Positions 12,668 through 23,180 of a stretch of DNA of 64,000 nucleotides are shown here, one piece after another. Origin of the DNA: Solen grandis (lineage: Eukaryota > Mollusca > Bivalvia > Adapedonta > Solenidae); NCBI GenBank assembly GCA_021229015.1, contig CM037792.1, positions 1,525,531 to 1,589,530 on the forward strand. Direction: 5' to 3'. Numbering within the stretch: position 1 is the first letter of the stretch; every line of letters begins with the position of its first letter. The position numbers and the translations under genes are program-made. A model generated the notes under the pieces. That model had not been told where the DNA came from and did no database searches. It was given only the letters and a program-made list of their open reading frames with translations.

Positions 12668-12787
12668 CATCAGGACAGACACATTGATAATCTGTACATG
12701 TCACCTCACATTTTCCACCATTTTTGCAGGGGTTATTTGAATCACTGCACCAGTCCCGGTAAAGTTCACAGCTTTTCCCTGAATATG
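12668..12787 (-). CDS. Exon 3 of the EGF/PAN/LamG gene: EGF-like domain
   Basis: This 120-nt phase 1-1 exon has acceptor atgtttacag and donor gtgagtac. It encodes about 40 residues (YSGKSCELYRDWC..NNPCKNGGKC..C..YQCVCPD), with the NPC-x-NGG-x-C core of an EGF-like domain. The cysteine before the first strand (GKSC) closes the preceding module, an arrangement also seen in exon 4. It is linked in phase to the PAN exon upstream and the EGF exon downstream. Confidence 0.88.
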
Positions 12788-13305
12788 CTGTAAACATAAA
12801 CACAAAGGACAGTAAACTTGTGAACTTTAAACTTGCCCTTATTCATGTTCACATTGCTAAGTCACTCTTTGAACTTGGGTCCCTTTTATCTAATGAATGT
12901 CTATTAATGTAATGGTGTATCCCCAAAACCCACTATTTGAGTATTTATGTCAAGTTTAAATTTCCTGCATTTAAGACATAAAGTGTATTTGCCCTATCAG
13001 ACATGTGATTTACACTTTATATCTACATCTTCACTACATTCTTTAACAATGTTCTAATAAAGGAAAAATGTAAATGCAATCCAATTATCTACTCTAGCCT
13101 ACCTTGTGACCCTGGTCACCAATAAGAAACTTCAAATGGGTGGAAGAATAATGGTACATAAGGCATGGTTTATTTTATTACAAGCACTTCCATCAGTGTA
13201 TAGTTCAGTGAATCTATACTCATGATGTCATAAACTTGTACATAAGTATTTATAGGCTAGAGGGTTAATAACTGACAATATATAGAGGAATAGGTAATTT
13301 GTCAC

Positions 13306-13557
13306 CTGAGAGGCATTTCTTTGTAAAATGTGTATTGCCTTGTTCTTCCTTCATCACATCTCCAGCCTTATAAAACAGACAAAACTTTCTTCCACCATTT
13401 TCAGTGTAAACCACAGCATCACATGTGATATCTGACAAACATCTGCTCTTGCATTCTTCCATAGGTTGAGTGGATGAGGTTACCTCAGCGGTATTGTAGG
13501 CGCTGGTACCACTCTGGTTCTCATTCTTTTCAAAACTACAACGGCTGTTGGTATACT
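13306..13557 (-). CDS. Exon 2 of the EGF/PAN/LamG gene: PAN/Apple-like domain
   Basis: This 252-nt phase 1-1 exon has acceptor aattttgtag and donor gtgacaaa. The 84 residues contain MEECKSRCLSDITCDAVVY, then KFCLFYKAGD and FTKKCLS. That is the PAN/Apple hallmark: C-x3-C near a helix, a C-x-A/G-x-x-Y strand, a C-x-L/F-Y strand and a closing cysteine. PAN domains usually mediate protein-protein or protein-carbohydrate contacts in secreted proteins. Confidence 0.82.
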
Positions 13558-13968
13558 CTACAAAATTAATTTGTATAGAATATTTTTTTTTTGCATTTGC
13601 AGAACAGAAAGGTAAAAAAATTCAATTATCATAGAAAAGGTCAAAATCATATTTCTGCTTGTCCCTAGACTCCAGGAGACACATGTGACAAAAGAGCCTC
13701 TTTTGCCAAGCCTTCCTTCCTTTTTTATTAAAAAAAAAAAAATAAATGAAAATATGAAAACATTTGAAATAGACTTTAATATCTTCAAAAGTTCATATCT
13801 ATTCTGATACAGAAATCAAGATTTTTGAGCTCATGAAAATCCCAACATGAAACATTTGGTAAAATGCAAATCAGATCAGCATTTACATGGTTAACCAAGA
13901 CCACAACTACCGTAGTTCTTGAAGATTTTCATGAAGTTATAGCAACAACAGAACTAAATGTTACTTAC

Positions 13969-14105
13969 CAACAGGGCACTTGCATTCTGCACTGCCGTCC
14001 TTGTTGACACACTGTCCTCCATTGACACAGAGACCAACATCGGAGAGTACATCACAAACATCTCGCAGTTTCTCACAATTGTCCCCTTGTGTGCCACCCT
14101 TACAT
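13969..14105 (-). CDS. Exon 1 (first recognised) of the EGF/PAN/LamG gene: EGF-like domain
   Basis: Acceptor 'cggctacag' and donor gtaagtaa bound this 137-nt exon. It encodes CKGGTQGDNCEKL, then DVGLCVNGGQCV and AECKCPVG, an EGF-like module with the CVNGGQC core. It appears to enter in phase 2 and leaves in phase 1, so it is not the first exon of the gene. The start codon and signal peptide should lie to the right; I could not find them before the Helitron-like block or the gap. Confidence 0.8.
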
Positions 14106-15166
14106 CTGTAGCCGAAAAAAAAGTACCGTGAAGAAATGCACAAGTATGCACACAAACACAGATTTTCATGACAATTGCTGTAATTCAAAGAGATATAGGG
14201 CACTAGATATATCACTACCCCTACATCCCATCTTGTCTTCATGTTATGTGAGTGTAATGAAGAGCATGATAAACTTCATTTTTTTAATTTAAAATTTTTT
14301 TTACAATAGTGATAAACTATCATTATTTTACAATAGCATATTACTTATGATTAACTTTGTATTATTACAAAATGGCTAAAATTAATCACCAACACTAGCA
14401 CTAGATTAATTCAAAAGTTTAATAACAAATATTTATCAAATCAATTCACATTCCAAATGTGGCAGTAAAGGTCCATGAAGTTGCGGAAAACCCTGAAGAA
14501 ATTGTTATTATTATAATTATTAAAGGAACTAGCTGCGACTCCCCAAGAAATAAATAAGTATGATCCAATCCCTACACTCACTCTGCATGGGGTTCAATCC
14601 CCATGTTAGGGTCCATTCCCTACCACAAGTCACCCCTAGGGTCCAATCCCCATGTTAGGGTCCATTCCCTACTACAAGTCACGCCTGGGATCCAATCCCC
14701 ATGGCGACTTACAAACCTACCTGGTGGGGTCCAATCCCCATGGCAACCTCCTTCACTTTCCTCCATACGGTACATGTTTAAACTCATATAGAGGTGAACG
14801 ACCTAGCGTTAGAGTCAATCACTAGGCCATTTGATCAGATAAACTTTAATATACTTCCTAACAGAACGGATCAGTCAGCAGCCAGTTCCTTTCTACAGAA
14901 ATGATCCCAAAATTCCTTATTTGACTAAAAAACACTGATTTCAATTCCCAACATTTCTCCAGAATTTTCCACCACACAAACTAGGTTCGCCCCAAAATTC
15001 CGGTATATTGCCTCAAAATATCCCATCTGACATATGAACACCGTCTCCAAAATACAACCCGGGGTACTCCATGCTCCATTAAATTTCCCCTCATTCTCCA
15101 TCCAGAATCTAAATATATTTAATTCTTGTGAAAGCTCTAATAAAAAAAAAATAAAGTAGTATCAAA
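14106..15166. other. Intron or upstream sequence without a recognised exon
   Basis: No exon with matching phase or domain was found. A short tandem patch at about 14580-14760 repeats 'tccaatccccatg' and 'gggtcca' phrases every 50-60 bp. The rest is AT-rich host DNA. Confidence 0.5.
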
Positions 15167-17771
15167 CAAGAGGGCCATGATGGCCCTGAATCGCTCACCT
15201 GAGTACCATTGCTTCAACTGATGTCAAGGTTTTTAAACAGACAAGGATTCTGATATAACTTAATCTAAAACATTTTACCCCTGACAATACTACACACCAA
15301 ATATCTAAGCAATGGGCCATATGGTTTCAGAGAAGACTTGGGCGCAGGGTCATTTATCACCGTAGGGCCAAGACTTTGAAAATCTTTGTAATGAACCATT
15401 AGATGCTACTACATACCAAAAATCTTAGCTCTAGGCCTTATTGATTCATAGAAGAAGATTTTTTAAGATTTTCCTATTTAACTCTATGTAAAACAAGTGA
15501 CCCCTGGTGTGGGGTCATTTATCACCATAGGGCTATGATTTGTACAATCTTGGTAGTGGCCCATAAGATGATGCTACATACTAAATATCTAAGCTCTAGG
15601 CCTTATGCATTCATGGAAGAAGATTTTTTAAGATTTTCCTATATAACTCTGTGTAAAACAAGTGACCCCTGGTGGGGGGTCATTTATCACCATAGGGCTA
15701 TGATTTGTACAATCTTGGTAGTGGCCCATAAGATGATGCTACATACCAAATATCTAAGCTCTAGGCCTTATGGATTCATAGAAGAAGATTTTTTAAGATT
15801 TTCCTATATAACTCTATGTAAAACAAGTGACCCCTGGTGCGGGGTCATTTATCACCATAGGGCTATGATTTGTACAATCTTGGTAGTGGCCCATAAGATG
15901 ATGCTTCATACCAAATATCTAAAGGCTAGGCCTTGTGGTTTCGGAGAAGAAGATTTTTTCAAGTTTTTCCTATATTAGCCTATGTGAAATCAAGTGACCC
16001 CTGGGGCGGGGCCAATTTTGACCCCAGGGTCATAATTTGTACAATCCTGGTAGACAGTCATAAGATCATGCTACATACCAACAAGAGGGCCATGATGGCC
16101 CTGAATCGCTCACCTGAGTACCATTGCTTCAACTGATGTCAAGGTTTTTAAACAGACAAGGATTCTGATATAACTTAATCTAAAACATTTTACCCCTGAC
16201 AATACTACACACCAAATATCTGAGCAATGAGCTATATGGTTTCAGAGAAGACTTGGGCGCAGGGTCATTTATCACCGTAGGGCCAAGACTTTGAAAATCT
16301 TTGTAATGAACCATTAGATGCTACTACATACCAAAAATCTTAGCTCTAGGCCTTATTGATTCATAGAAGAAGATTTTTTTAAGATTTTCCTATTTAACTC
16401 TATGTAAAACAAGTGACCCCAGGTGTGGGGTCATTTATCACCATTGGGCTATGATTTGTACAATCTTGGTAGTGGCCCATAAGATGATGCTACATACCAA
16501 ATATCTAAGCTCTAGGCCTAATGGATTCATAGAAGAAGATTTTTTAAGATTTTCCTATATAACTCTATGTAAAACAAGTGACCCCTGATACGGGGTCATT
16601 TATCACCATAGGGCTATGATTTGTACAATCTTGGTAGTGGCCCATAAGATGATGCTTCATACCAAATATCTAAGCTCTAGGCCTTATGCATTCATGGAAG
16701 AAGATTTTTTAAGATTTTCCTATATAACTCTATGTAAAACAAGTGACCCCTGGTGCGGGGTCATTTATCACCATAGGGCTATGATTTGTACAATCTTGGT
16801 AGTGGCCCATAAGATGATGCTACATACCAAATATCTAAGCTCTAGGCCTTATGGATTCATAGAAGAAGATTTTTTAAGATTTTCCAATATAACTCTATGT
16901 AAAACAAGTGACCCCTGGCGCGGGGTCATTTATCACCATAGGGCTATGATTTGTACAATCTTGGTAGTGGCCCATAAGATGATGCTACATACCAAAAATC
17001 AAAAGGTTAGGCCTTGTGGTTTCGGAGAAGAAGATTTTTTCAAGTTTTTCCTATATTAGCCTATGTGAAATCAAGTGACCCCTGGGGCGGGGCCAATTTT
17101 GACCCCAGGGTCATAATTTGTACAATCCTGGTAGAGAGTCATAAGATCATGCTACATACCAAAAATCAAAAGGCTAGGCCTTGTGGTTTCAGAGAAGAAG
17201 ATTTTTTAATTTTCATTTTTAAAATCTATTTTTAGCTCCTGTGACCTAATTATGCGATGGACCAGAACCATTTATACAACTTTAGTAGAGCTTCATCTAA
17301 GGAACATTCCTGCAAAATATTTTACAAATTGGCCAAGCCGTTTAGGAGGAGATGTTGTTTGAAGCAATTGTTGACGCCGGACGCACGCACGCACGCACGC
17401 ACGGACGACGGACGCCAGACAAAAGGCGATCAGAAAAGCTCACCTTGAGCACGTTGTGCTCATGTGAGCTAAAAATCAAAAGGCTAGGCCTTGTGGTTTC
17501 AGAGAAGAAGATTTTTTAAATTTTCATTTTTAAAATCTATTTTTAGCTCCTGTGACCTAATTATGCGATGGACCAGAACCATTTATACAACTTTAGTAGA
17601 GCTTCATCCAAGGAACATTCCTGCAAAATATTTTTCAAATTGGCCAAGCCGTTTAGGAGGAGATGTTGTTTGAAGCAATTGTTGACGCCGGACGCACGGA
17701 CGCACGCACGGACGCACGGACGACGGACAAAAGGCGATCAGAAAAGCTCACCTTGAGCACGTTGTGCTCAT
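15167..17771 (+). mobile_element. Helitron-like element, copy b, interrupted by copy c
   Basis: The copy starts 'caagagggccatgatggccc' at 15167 and runs through 165-bp units to 16080, where copy c begins. It resumes at about 17471 with 'aaaaatcaaaaggctaggcc', exactly the sequence that is continuous in copy a near 11330. It then runs to the acgcacgg tail and a shortened end at about 17771. Its last hairpin lacks the final GTGAGC arm, so the 3' tip is eroded or deleted. Confidence 0.8.
16082..17471 (+). mobile_element. Helitron-like element, copy c, nested inside copy b
   Basis: This is a full-length copy from caagagggcc to the terminal hairpin and gtgagcta. Comparing the flanks with the uninterrupted sequence in copy a (tacataccaaaaatcaaaag) accounts for every base of the split A-run without a duplicated target. 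Insertion without target duplication, into an A-A (T-T on the other strand) step, is what Helentron-class elements do. The near identity of units in b and c suggests recent activity. Confidence 0.8.
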
Positions 17772-18869
17772 TAAAAATGTTAAAAAGAAAGGATATCTTT
17801 CATGGCATATCTTAGCAAGTAACACAATGCTTTTGTCAGTTCTTGCGCATCGTATTATTTTACAATAGCATGTTGTTGTGAACAATATTCACACAATGTG
17901 AGTATTACTGGTGGTCATGTTATCATAGACTTAATGAATAAAAAATGTGCTCCTCATGCTGAACAATATTAACATGACTTTATGTTTAGCAAGATGAGAC
18001 AGTATGTAGGCATATGAGTCCAGTTTATAGCTTGAAAGCTTAGCCCTTTACCTCATGAATATTCATGTGCACATTTATGACTTGATGAATATTGATTAAC
18101 TGACTTATAATATAGTATATAAAACAATGGATCTTTTGTCATGCAGAAATGTAGAATATGAGCTTCAATACTGTATGAACAAACAGAGGAGTCAAGGTTG
18201 TTTCTTCCTCATTTATAAAAAGATTTTTAAGTCATTTGCAATCTCCACGCAGGAGATCTCACACAGATCTCTATGCTACAATATGTTGAAATAGCACAGG
18301 CTGTGCTATTTCATAATTTTAAATTATTTTTTATTCCACTTTTTTATATTTTATAATAAAGATGGAAATATATCACATGAAGTCCAAATAACAAAAATAA
18401 TAGCTTTACAGAGCATTTCTAAATGACAACAACAAACCAGAAATTGAAAGTGAATGTAAAATGTCCTCAAGGATTACACTGGACACTGTTCAGGATTATG
18501 ACCCCTAAATTCTTCCTAAATTTATTGTTATGAAATACTGGTGTCAATCACACACAAAACAGTTTGGTCAGTGTTTCAAATGCGATGCATGTGGTACTCA
18601 ATGTGGCAGTGATTGATAAAGAGCAAATCCAATGCGCCGGAGTTCGAGTCATTTGGTGTAATTATTAAGTGTTCTGGGATGGCATGCTGGCACATGACCC
18701 AGACCTGTAGCTCAAATGTCAAGGTCACACTAAATGTTTCAAGGTCAAAATTTGGTAATAAAGACTTTGTTTGGGCAGTTACTTCCTTATGTAAAGGTGG
18801 ATTTTCAAATAATCTATGTGACACACCTGCCATGTGTTCATTTACCGTTAAAAGTCCCTAAAGTTAGTA
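17772..18869. other. AT-rich host sequence without a recognised gene
   Basis: I see no exon or known repeat family here. Small direct and inverted patches occur (for example 'agcacaggctgtgct' near 18295). Open frames near 18576-18861 on both strands lack splice context and recognisable motifs. Confidence 0.5.
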
Positions 18870-18926
18870 CAGTGGAAACTCCCTAAACCGGACACCCTCG
18901 GGACCAGCAAAAAAGTCCGGATTAGA
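18870..18926 (+). repeat. End of a pogo/Tigger-like DNA transposon next to the gap
   Basis: The sequence following a TA reads cagtggaaactccctaaacc and continues with 'ggacaccctcgggaccagc' and 'aaagtccgg'. Tc1/mariner-superfamily pogo and Tigger elements have inverted repeats beginning CAGT and containing a 'tcgggacc' phrase, and they insert at TA. Only one end is visible; the rest is lost in the gap. Confidence 0.6.
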
Positions 18927-19026
18927 NNNNNNNNNNNNNNNNNNNNNNNNNNNNNNNNNNNNNNNNNNNNNNNNNNNNNNNNNNNNNNNNNNNNNNNNNN
19001 NNNNNNNNNNNNNNNNNNNNNNNNNN
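18927..19026. other. Assembly gap (100 N)
   Basis: Exactly 100 N, a conventional placeholder of unknown real length. It removes the left end of the virus-like element, including the polymerase N-terminus and any terminal repeat, and the body of the pogo-like transposon. Confidence 0.99.
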
Positions 19027-19027
19027 C

Positions 19028-21105
19028 TGCAACCTTAAGTTAAGGCTGAACCCCAAAACAACGACCATACCGGTTGTATTCCACAACCTGCGGGGCTACG
19101 ACTCTCACCTCCTCATGCAAGCCATCTCCAAGGTAGAGGGCAGGGTGTCCTGCATCCCTAACAACACGGAGAAGTACATCAGCTTCTCTCTCGGGCAGCT
19201 CCGCTTCATCGACAGCGCCCAGTTCCTCCTAGCCTCTCTAGACAAGTTGGTTGCTGCAAACAGGCCCGAGGCCTTCCAGATAACGGCGCGGTATGAACCC
19301 AACAACAACAGGCGCGAGCTCCTGCTGCGCAAGGGAGTCTATCCGTACGAGTACATGGACTCTTGGGAGAGATTCGCAGAGACCCGCCTACCTCCGAAGG
19401 AAGCCTTCTACAGCAAGCTCTCTGACGAAACCTAGGGGACTACCATAAGCTCTACAACCGCACGGACGTGCTCCTCCTGGCAGATGTCTTCGAGACCTTC
19501 CGGAAGACATGCATGCGGCAGTACAGCCTGGACCCCGCACACTACTACACCAGCCCCGGCTTGTCCTGGGACGCTTTGCTGAAGAAAACCGGGGTGGAGC
19601 TAGACCTCCTCACGGATTATGACCAGCACCTCTTCATCGAGAAGGGGCTGCGCGGCGGAATCTCTATGGCATCGAAGCGTTATGCGCGCGCTAATAACCC
19701 ATTGGTCGAGGGCTACGACCCAACCAAGCCGAGCAGCCACATCCTGTACTTAGATGCCAACAACCTCTATGGCTGGGCGATGAGTCAGCCGCTACCAACG
19801 GGTGGCTTCAGGTGGGTAGAGGTGGAGGATCTTCAGCGGCTAGCGGCAATGATAACCGAGCATCCAGAGGACGACCACGAGGGCTACATCCTAGAGGTTG
19901 ACCTGGAGTACCCTGCGGAGCTACATGATGCGCATAATGACTACCCGCTGGCTCCTGAGCGCATGGTTGTCCTCAAGGAGTGGATGTCTGAATATCAGCA
20001 CAATCTCTTAGGCGTTGGGGTGGCGCCGACAGAGGTTGAAAAGCTGGTACCAAACCTCCATGACAAGGACCGCTACGTGCTCCACTACCGCAACCTCCAG
20101 CTGTACCTCTCCCTCGGCATGCGGTTGAAGAAGGTACATCGAACCCTCTGCTTTGAACAGAGCGCCTGGATGGAGCCGTACATCCGGTTGAATACCGAAC
20201 TACGGAAGATGGCGGGCAACGGGTTCGAGCAGGATCTGTACAAGTCGATGAACAACAGCGTGTTCGGAAAAACGATGGAGAATCTCCGGAGGCGGGTTGA
20301 TGTGAAGCTGGTGCGCTCATCAGAGGAGGGTAAGATCCGACGCCTAATCGCCAGCCCAGCCTTCGCACGGGCGAACATCTTCGATGACGACCTGGCTGCC
20401 ATCCAGGTCCACAAGAGCCGGCTGTTCCTCAACCGCCCGATTTATGTGGGGATGAGCATCCTAGACCTATCCAAGCACCTCATGTACGACTTCTTCTTCA
20501 ATCAAATGAAGAAGCGGTACGGCGAGCGCTGCGCCCTCCTCTACACCAACACGGACTCTCTGCTACTGGAGATCCACACCTCCGACGTCTACTCCGACAT
20601 GGCCTCTGGCCAGAGCCTCTATGACACGTCCGACTACCCGTCGGATCATCCGCTGCACAGTGTGGTCAACAAGAAGGTACCAGGCCTCATGAAGGACGAA
20701 TGCCTTGGGCGTCCTATCGCCGAGTTCGTGGGCCTGCGCCCGAAGATGTACTCTATCCTGGAGGCTGATGGGAAAAACATAAAAAAGGCCAAGGGTATAA
20801 GAAAGAACGTCGTGAAGAAGCACATCCGCCACGAGCAGTACAAGGAGGCCCTCTTCGGTAAGAAGACCTTCCGCCACGGCATGGACGTGCTGCGGTCTGA
20901 CCGTCATCGCATCTATGGGCAGCACCTTAACAAGACGTCACTCTCACCCTTTGACAGCAAGAGGTGGATCATGAAAAATGGTGTAGACACCCTGGCCTAT
21001 GGCCATCAACGCGTAAGAACCCCATCCGGCGGCAGTCGTGTGTCGGGTGGCACTATGAGTAGTTCCTCACGGACGAACCCGCGCTCTGGTCCATCCTGGA
21101 GATAG
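19028..21105 (+). pseudogene. polB: DNA polymerase B, protein-primed type; N-truncated, internally deleted, motif C altered
   Basis: This family B polymerase (organellar/viral DNA_pol_B_2 type) would replicate the element. Coding starts at the gap edge. The exonuclease region shows FHNLRGYDSH (about 19070-19110) and IPNNTEKYISF. The frame stops at 19435 and polymerase coding resumes in another frame by about 19433, at GDYHKLYNRTDVLLLADVF. The region between these landmarks is about 20 residues shorter than in relatives, so a deletion plus frameshift is likely. In the second open segment (from 19468) motif A is YLDANNLYG (residues 94-102) and motif B is KSMNNSVFG (259-267). Motif C reads YTNTDS, with Asn at 361 (codon 20548-20550) in place of the first catalytic Asp. 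The true C-terminus is probably near TLAYGH (about 21005); the last 30 or so codons overlap the integrase gene antisense. Most likely inactive. Confidence 0.9.
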
Positions 21106-21992
21106 TACACCACTGGCTCGTCGGGCTTGGTGACAGACCGCCCGAGACGATACACGCCGAGGGACCACACAGGGTCAGTGGCCCGCCGGCGGCCACCCTC
21201 CAGTTCGCCGGCCTGGTAGAGGTAGCGAACACCGACACCGGAGGGGAGCTTTTGCTCCTTGAGACCAACCGAACGGCCGGGTACAACCGAGGAGGGCTTT
21301 TGTGTCACGGATTTGACCTTGATGGCGTCAACCGGCCTTCTACCGGTAAGCCGAGTCACTTCTCCATTCATCGCAGCCACAACCGCGGGCAGCCTGCCAA
21401 CCCATTCAGACGACCGCTGGCCTTGTGGCAGCCGCATTTCGACCGCATACTGGTGCCCGAACAGTCGTTCAGCAAGTGACCGGTTGAACCGCTCTACGAT
21501 CCCCTGATCACGGTGGATATCCACACGGCCGCGCCTGACCTCGACCCCGTGCTTCGCCAGGAGCTGACTGACTGCGCCCATGAACTCGCGTCCAGGATCA
21601 ACTTGCAGCAGTTTCGGCCATCGCAGCGGACCCCGCTTGTAAATCCGCTCGAGAGCAGCGGCGACCTCTTTAGCCTCTTTTGTCGTAAGCGGTTCGGCGG
21701 CTTTGAACCTGCTAGCCACATCGACAACGGTCAGGGCATACTTGTATGTGCGCCGACGAACCGTGTCATGTGGTAGAAATAAGAGATCGGCCTGGTGCAC
21801 TTCGTTCGGCGTCGAAACGGTAAAGCGGGGCCTGGGTATATGGCGCGGAGCTGGGAGGTAGATTTGCCAGATGGCCTGCTTTTTGAGGAAGTCCTTAGCC
21901 TTAGTCTCAGAAACCTTAGCCGCGGCCGCCAGTTTTTTAATTGCCGCTAGCCCCTTCCAGTAGCCCCTTGGGCTGTAGTAGAGCTGATCCAT
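21006..21992 (-). CDS. int: DD35E integrase (retroviral/Polinton type)
   Basis: The 328-residue protein would cut and join element ends into host DNA. The N-terminal 60 residues are helix-rich with a helix-turn-helix look (KLAAAAKVSETKAKDFLKKQ). The rve core carries Asp69 (HQADLLFLP), Asp132 (LQVDPGREF) and Glu167 (DQGIVERFN), giving DD35E spacing with all three catalytic residues present. The C-terminal part (about 245-310) has strands (WSLGVYRLG, YYLQDG, FVREELLIV) resembling the small SH3-like or chromo-type tail of Polinton integrases. The start at MDQLYYSPRG fits the family's N-terminus. It lies tail to tail with the polymerase, overlapping by about 100 nt, and appears intact. Confidence 0.92.
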   Translation of the reverse strand: MDQLYYSPRGYWKGLAAIKKLAAAAKVSETKAKDFLKKQAIWQIYLPAPRHIPRPRFTVSTPNEVHQADLLFLPHDTVRRRTYKYALTVVDVASRFKAAEPLTTKEAKEVAAALERIYKRGPLRWPKLLQVDPGREFMGAVSQLLAKHGVEVRRGRVDIHRDQGIVERFNRSLAERLFGHQYAVEMRLPQGQRSSEWVGRLPAVVAAMNGEVTRLTGRRPVDAIKVKSVTQKPSSVVPGRSVGLKEQKLPSGVGVRYLYQAGELEGGRRRATDPVWSLGVYRLGRSVTKPDEPVVYYLQDGPERGFVREELLIVPPDTRLPPDGVLTR

Positions 21993-22257
21993 GGAGATAT
22001 TCCAAGAGCGTGATCAGCCTCCAACACGCTGAAGCCACAGGCTCTGGTAGCTGCCCTGCTGTTGCCCTGAGGTTAGTCGGGCCCGATAGCATTCTATATG
22101 CGAAGGGCCTCATTAACATTTCATCCTCCCACCAGCTCTCGAGTGAGCTCTGGGCGACTTCGATCATAGTAGAGGATAAGGGCCCAGGAACTTTGTGCCG
22201 CCGAGCTGCATAACCAACTTCCACCATCTTAGTGAAAAGTTCTTCGGGTAGCCCCAT
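21937..22257 (-). CDS. Unrecognised 106-residue protein upstream of integrase
   Basis: I do not recognise this protein. It has a mixed acidic/basic N-terminal half (MGLPEELFTKMVEVGYAARR), a Trp-rich acidic patch (SLESWWEDE) and a Leu-rich C-terminus. It overlaps the integrase start by 56 nt in another frame, so it could be a true overlapping viral gene or chance coding in GC-rich DNA. It lacks a membrane segment. A stop-free frame in the right direction, placed between two genes, is the only support. Confidence 0.4.
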   Translation of the reverse strand: MGLPEELFTKMVEVGYAARRHKVPGPLSSTMIEVAQSSLESWWEDEMLMRPFAYRMLSGPTNLRATAGQLPEPVASACWRLITLLEYLHGSALLQPKGLLEGASGN

Positions 22258-22292
22258 GATGCATATGTATGTAAAAAAAAGTTATTAGAAAG

Positions 22293-22733
22293 TTAATTAA
22301 TCCTTTTTTCAATCCAGTAGCCCGTGAGCCCAGCCGCTCCTAGAGCTAAGACAATAAATCCAAGCTCTCTAGCCTGCTGATCGCCGGACGGTTGGTAGAA
22401 GTCAGCCAGCTGCGGCTCAGGGCCCAGTGGACCGAACCGCTTACTCGCCTCTGGCATTACCGCAGCATACTCCTGCATAGCCTCATCAACATCCTGGAAG
22501 GATTGGACGGCGTGGCCTTGCCGGCGGAGCTCGCTCTGGATAAAGTCTAGACGCTGAGTCCTTTTTTTGACCCACGCCGCCTGGGCCGCCTGTAGCTGTT
22601 CGACCGCGGCGTCATGGCGTCGGCGCTCTTCTTCGACGCCAGAGTTTTTGAAAAGGCTAAACAGATAATTGCTTCCAGTGAACGCCACCGCATTTGCGAC
22701 CGCGCCGCCCAACATCATTGCAATGCCAGCCAT
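22293..22733 (-). CDS. Conserved membrane-associated protein of the element, 146 residues
   Basis: It belongs to a family I associate with unannotated proteins of similar elements in cnidarian and mollusc genomes (recollection, not a search). The N-terminus is hydrophobic and glycine-rich (MAGIAMMLGGAVANAVAFTG). Residues 35-85 form a charged helix, probably a coiled coil (EEERRRHDAAVEQLQAAQAA). A second hydrophobic segment near the C-terminus (GFIVLALGAAGLTGYWI) ends in a short basic tail. The layout suggests a membrane-anchored virion or assembly protein. It is followed on the minus strand by the 106-residue frame and preceded by the 80-residue membrane protein, 19 nt away. Confidence 0.7.
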   Translation of the reverse strand: MAGIAMMLGGAVANAVAFTGSNYLFSLFKNSGVEEERRRHDAAVEQLQAAQAAWVKKRTQRLDFIQSELRRQGHAVQSFQDVDEAMQEYAAVMPEASKRFGPLGPEPQLADFYQPSGDQQARELGFIVLALGAAGLTGYWIEKRIN

Positions 22734-22752
22734 CGTATTATTATAAAGGCGC

Positions 22753-22995
22753 TTAATTCAATACGTTGGCGGGGATCCTCCCTTGCTTGATGAGGAGATA
22801 TTTGGTGGCGAGCGCGGCCGTGACGTCGACTACGGCCATGCCTACGTCCCGCGGGGTGAAATCCAGTTTAGGGTATGTCCCACCGAGTGCGGCCTTACCT
22901 AGGCGCGCATAGCCGACTGCGAATCCCGCTACCAAGGCGCCGTGGTAGATCGCATTAACTACTTCCTTTCCGTTTGGAGTTGCTTGGGCAGACAT
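22753..22995 (-). CDS. Small two-helix membrane protein, 80 residues
   Basis: Two hydrophobic stretches can be seen, at about 18-38 (GALVAGFAVGYARLG) and 51-70 (VGMAVVDVTAALATKYLLI), separated by a short polar loop, so a double-span membrane protein is likely. The N-terminal 20 residues (MSAQATPNGKEVVN) are nearly the same as those of the 77-residue frame at 23127-23360. The two start codons are 365 bp apart within a tandem duplication. This copy looks like the functional one because its length and both helices are intact. Confidence 0.65.
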   Translation of the reverse strand: MSAQATPNGKEVVNAIYHGALVAGFAVGYARLGKAALGGTYPKLDFTPRDVGMAVVDVTAALATKYLLIKQGRIPANVLN

Positions 22996-23180
22996 GATTA
23001 TTCCATGTGATGGGGGTCGCGTCTATAAGATCCGCGATTACTTTCCTCTAATTCTAGAGCGGGCGGGTGGTTGGAGCTGGCGACAACCTTCCAAAAAAAA
23101 ATCCAGCTAGGGCTGCTGCTATGGCTCTAGCGAACATCAGCTATTGAGGCGTTGCTGGCGGCAGCCATTGAGGCATTGCT
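22996..23180 (-). pseudogene. Decayed duplicate of the 3' part of the 153-residue gene
   Basis: This stretch matches 23361-23550 closely: the shared phrases include 'gattattccatg', 'gtcgcgtctataaga', 'tttcctctaattcta' and 'attgaggc(a/g)ttgctggcgg'. In the second copy this sequence encodes the C-terminus of the 153-residue protein. Here small indels and an A-run disrupt the frame. It is the left member of a 365-bp-period tandem duplication. Confidence 0.75.

Noticed and set aside
19973..20925. Antisense frames of 115-131 codons across the polymerase
   Set aside because: The polymerase motifs are on the plus strand. These frames lack motifs and are biased by the complementary codon usage.
21252..21776. 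Plus-strand frames of 75-87 codons over the integrase
   Set aside because: They are antisense to the intact DD35E integrase and show no motifs of their own.
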